NCBI GenBank assembly: GCA_947054185.1
Contig: CAMRVW010000045.1
Coordinates: 1 to 13,785, forward strand
Source: an uncultured Rikenellaceae bacterium
GTDB lineage: Bacteria; Bacteroidota; Bacteroidia; Bacteroidales; Rikenellaceae
Length of the DNA: 13,785 bases
Direction of reading: 5' to 3'
How positions within the stretch are numbered: the stretch's first letter is position 1; the number at the start of each line of letters is the position of its first letter. This document shows, piece by piece, positions 13,760 through 13,785 of this stretch. Under the pieces are notes generated by a model. The model had not been told where the DNA came from. It made no database searches and saw only the letters and a program-made list of their open reading frames with translations. Made by a program: the position numbers and the translations under genes.

Positions 13760-13785
13760 TTTTGGCCCTTGGAGTTGGTGTCTGA

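Overview
The window is a chromosomal piece of a Bacteroidota genome, almost certainly order Bacteroidales. The evidence is the Bacteroidota-style proteins (the L4, L5, S3 and S14 variants), the absence of Shine-Dalgarno sequences with A/T-rich start contexts instead, and promoter-like boxes of the Bacteroidota type (TTTG near -33, TAnnTTTG near -7). A DUF3108-type exported protein fits the same phylum. Genus and species cannot be fixed from the sequence.

Positions 145-10565 are one long minus-strand superoperon joining the str, S10 and spc ribosomal clusters. In transcription order it reads rpsL, rpsG, fusA, rpsJ, rplC, rplD, rplW, rplB, rpsS, rplV, rpsC, rplP, rpmC, rpsQ, rplN, rplX, rplE, rpsN. 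Gene order is the ancestral bacterial one, but tuf is absent between fusA and rpsJ. Most junctions are 5-40 bp or overlap. Three are not: 496 bp between rpsJ and rplC, 245 bp between rpsC and rplP, and at least 144 bp after rpsN, where rpsH would normally follow. These three spacers hold hairpins, a 3.5-copy tandem repeat of about 82 bp, and a dispersed GC-rich repeat. They are the most unusual part of the window.

A 418-bp divergent intergenic region (10566-10983) holds a good promoter for the ribosomal operon and a plausible one for gltX (10984-12438, plus strand), which encodes glutamyl-tRNA synthetase. gltX ends toward an intrinsic terminator at about 12598-12624. That terminator lies between gltX and a convergent minus-strand gene (12639-13475) for an exported DUF3108-type protein of unknown function, which has its own promoter.

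The two ends of the window carry exact inverted copies of a 42-bp GC-rich repeat (9-50 and 13621-13662). Each lies near a very long perfect hairpin (77-132 and 13699-13759). The core genes therefore sit between inverted dispersed repeats. Whether the second half of the spc cluster (rpsH onward) continues past position 1 cannot be seen. Functionally the window is translation machinery: ribosomal proteins of both subunits, elongation factor G and an aminoacyl-tRNA synthetase.
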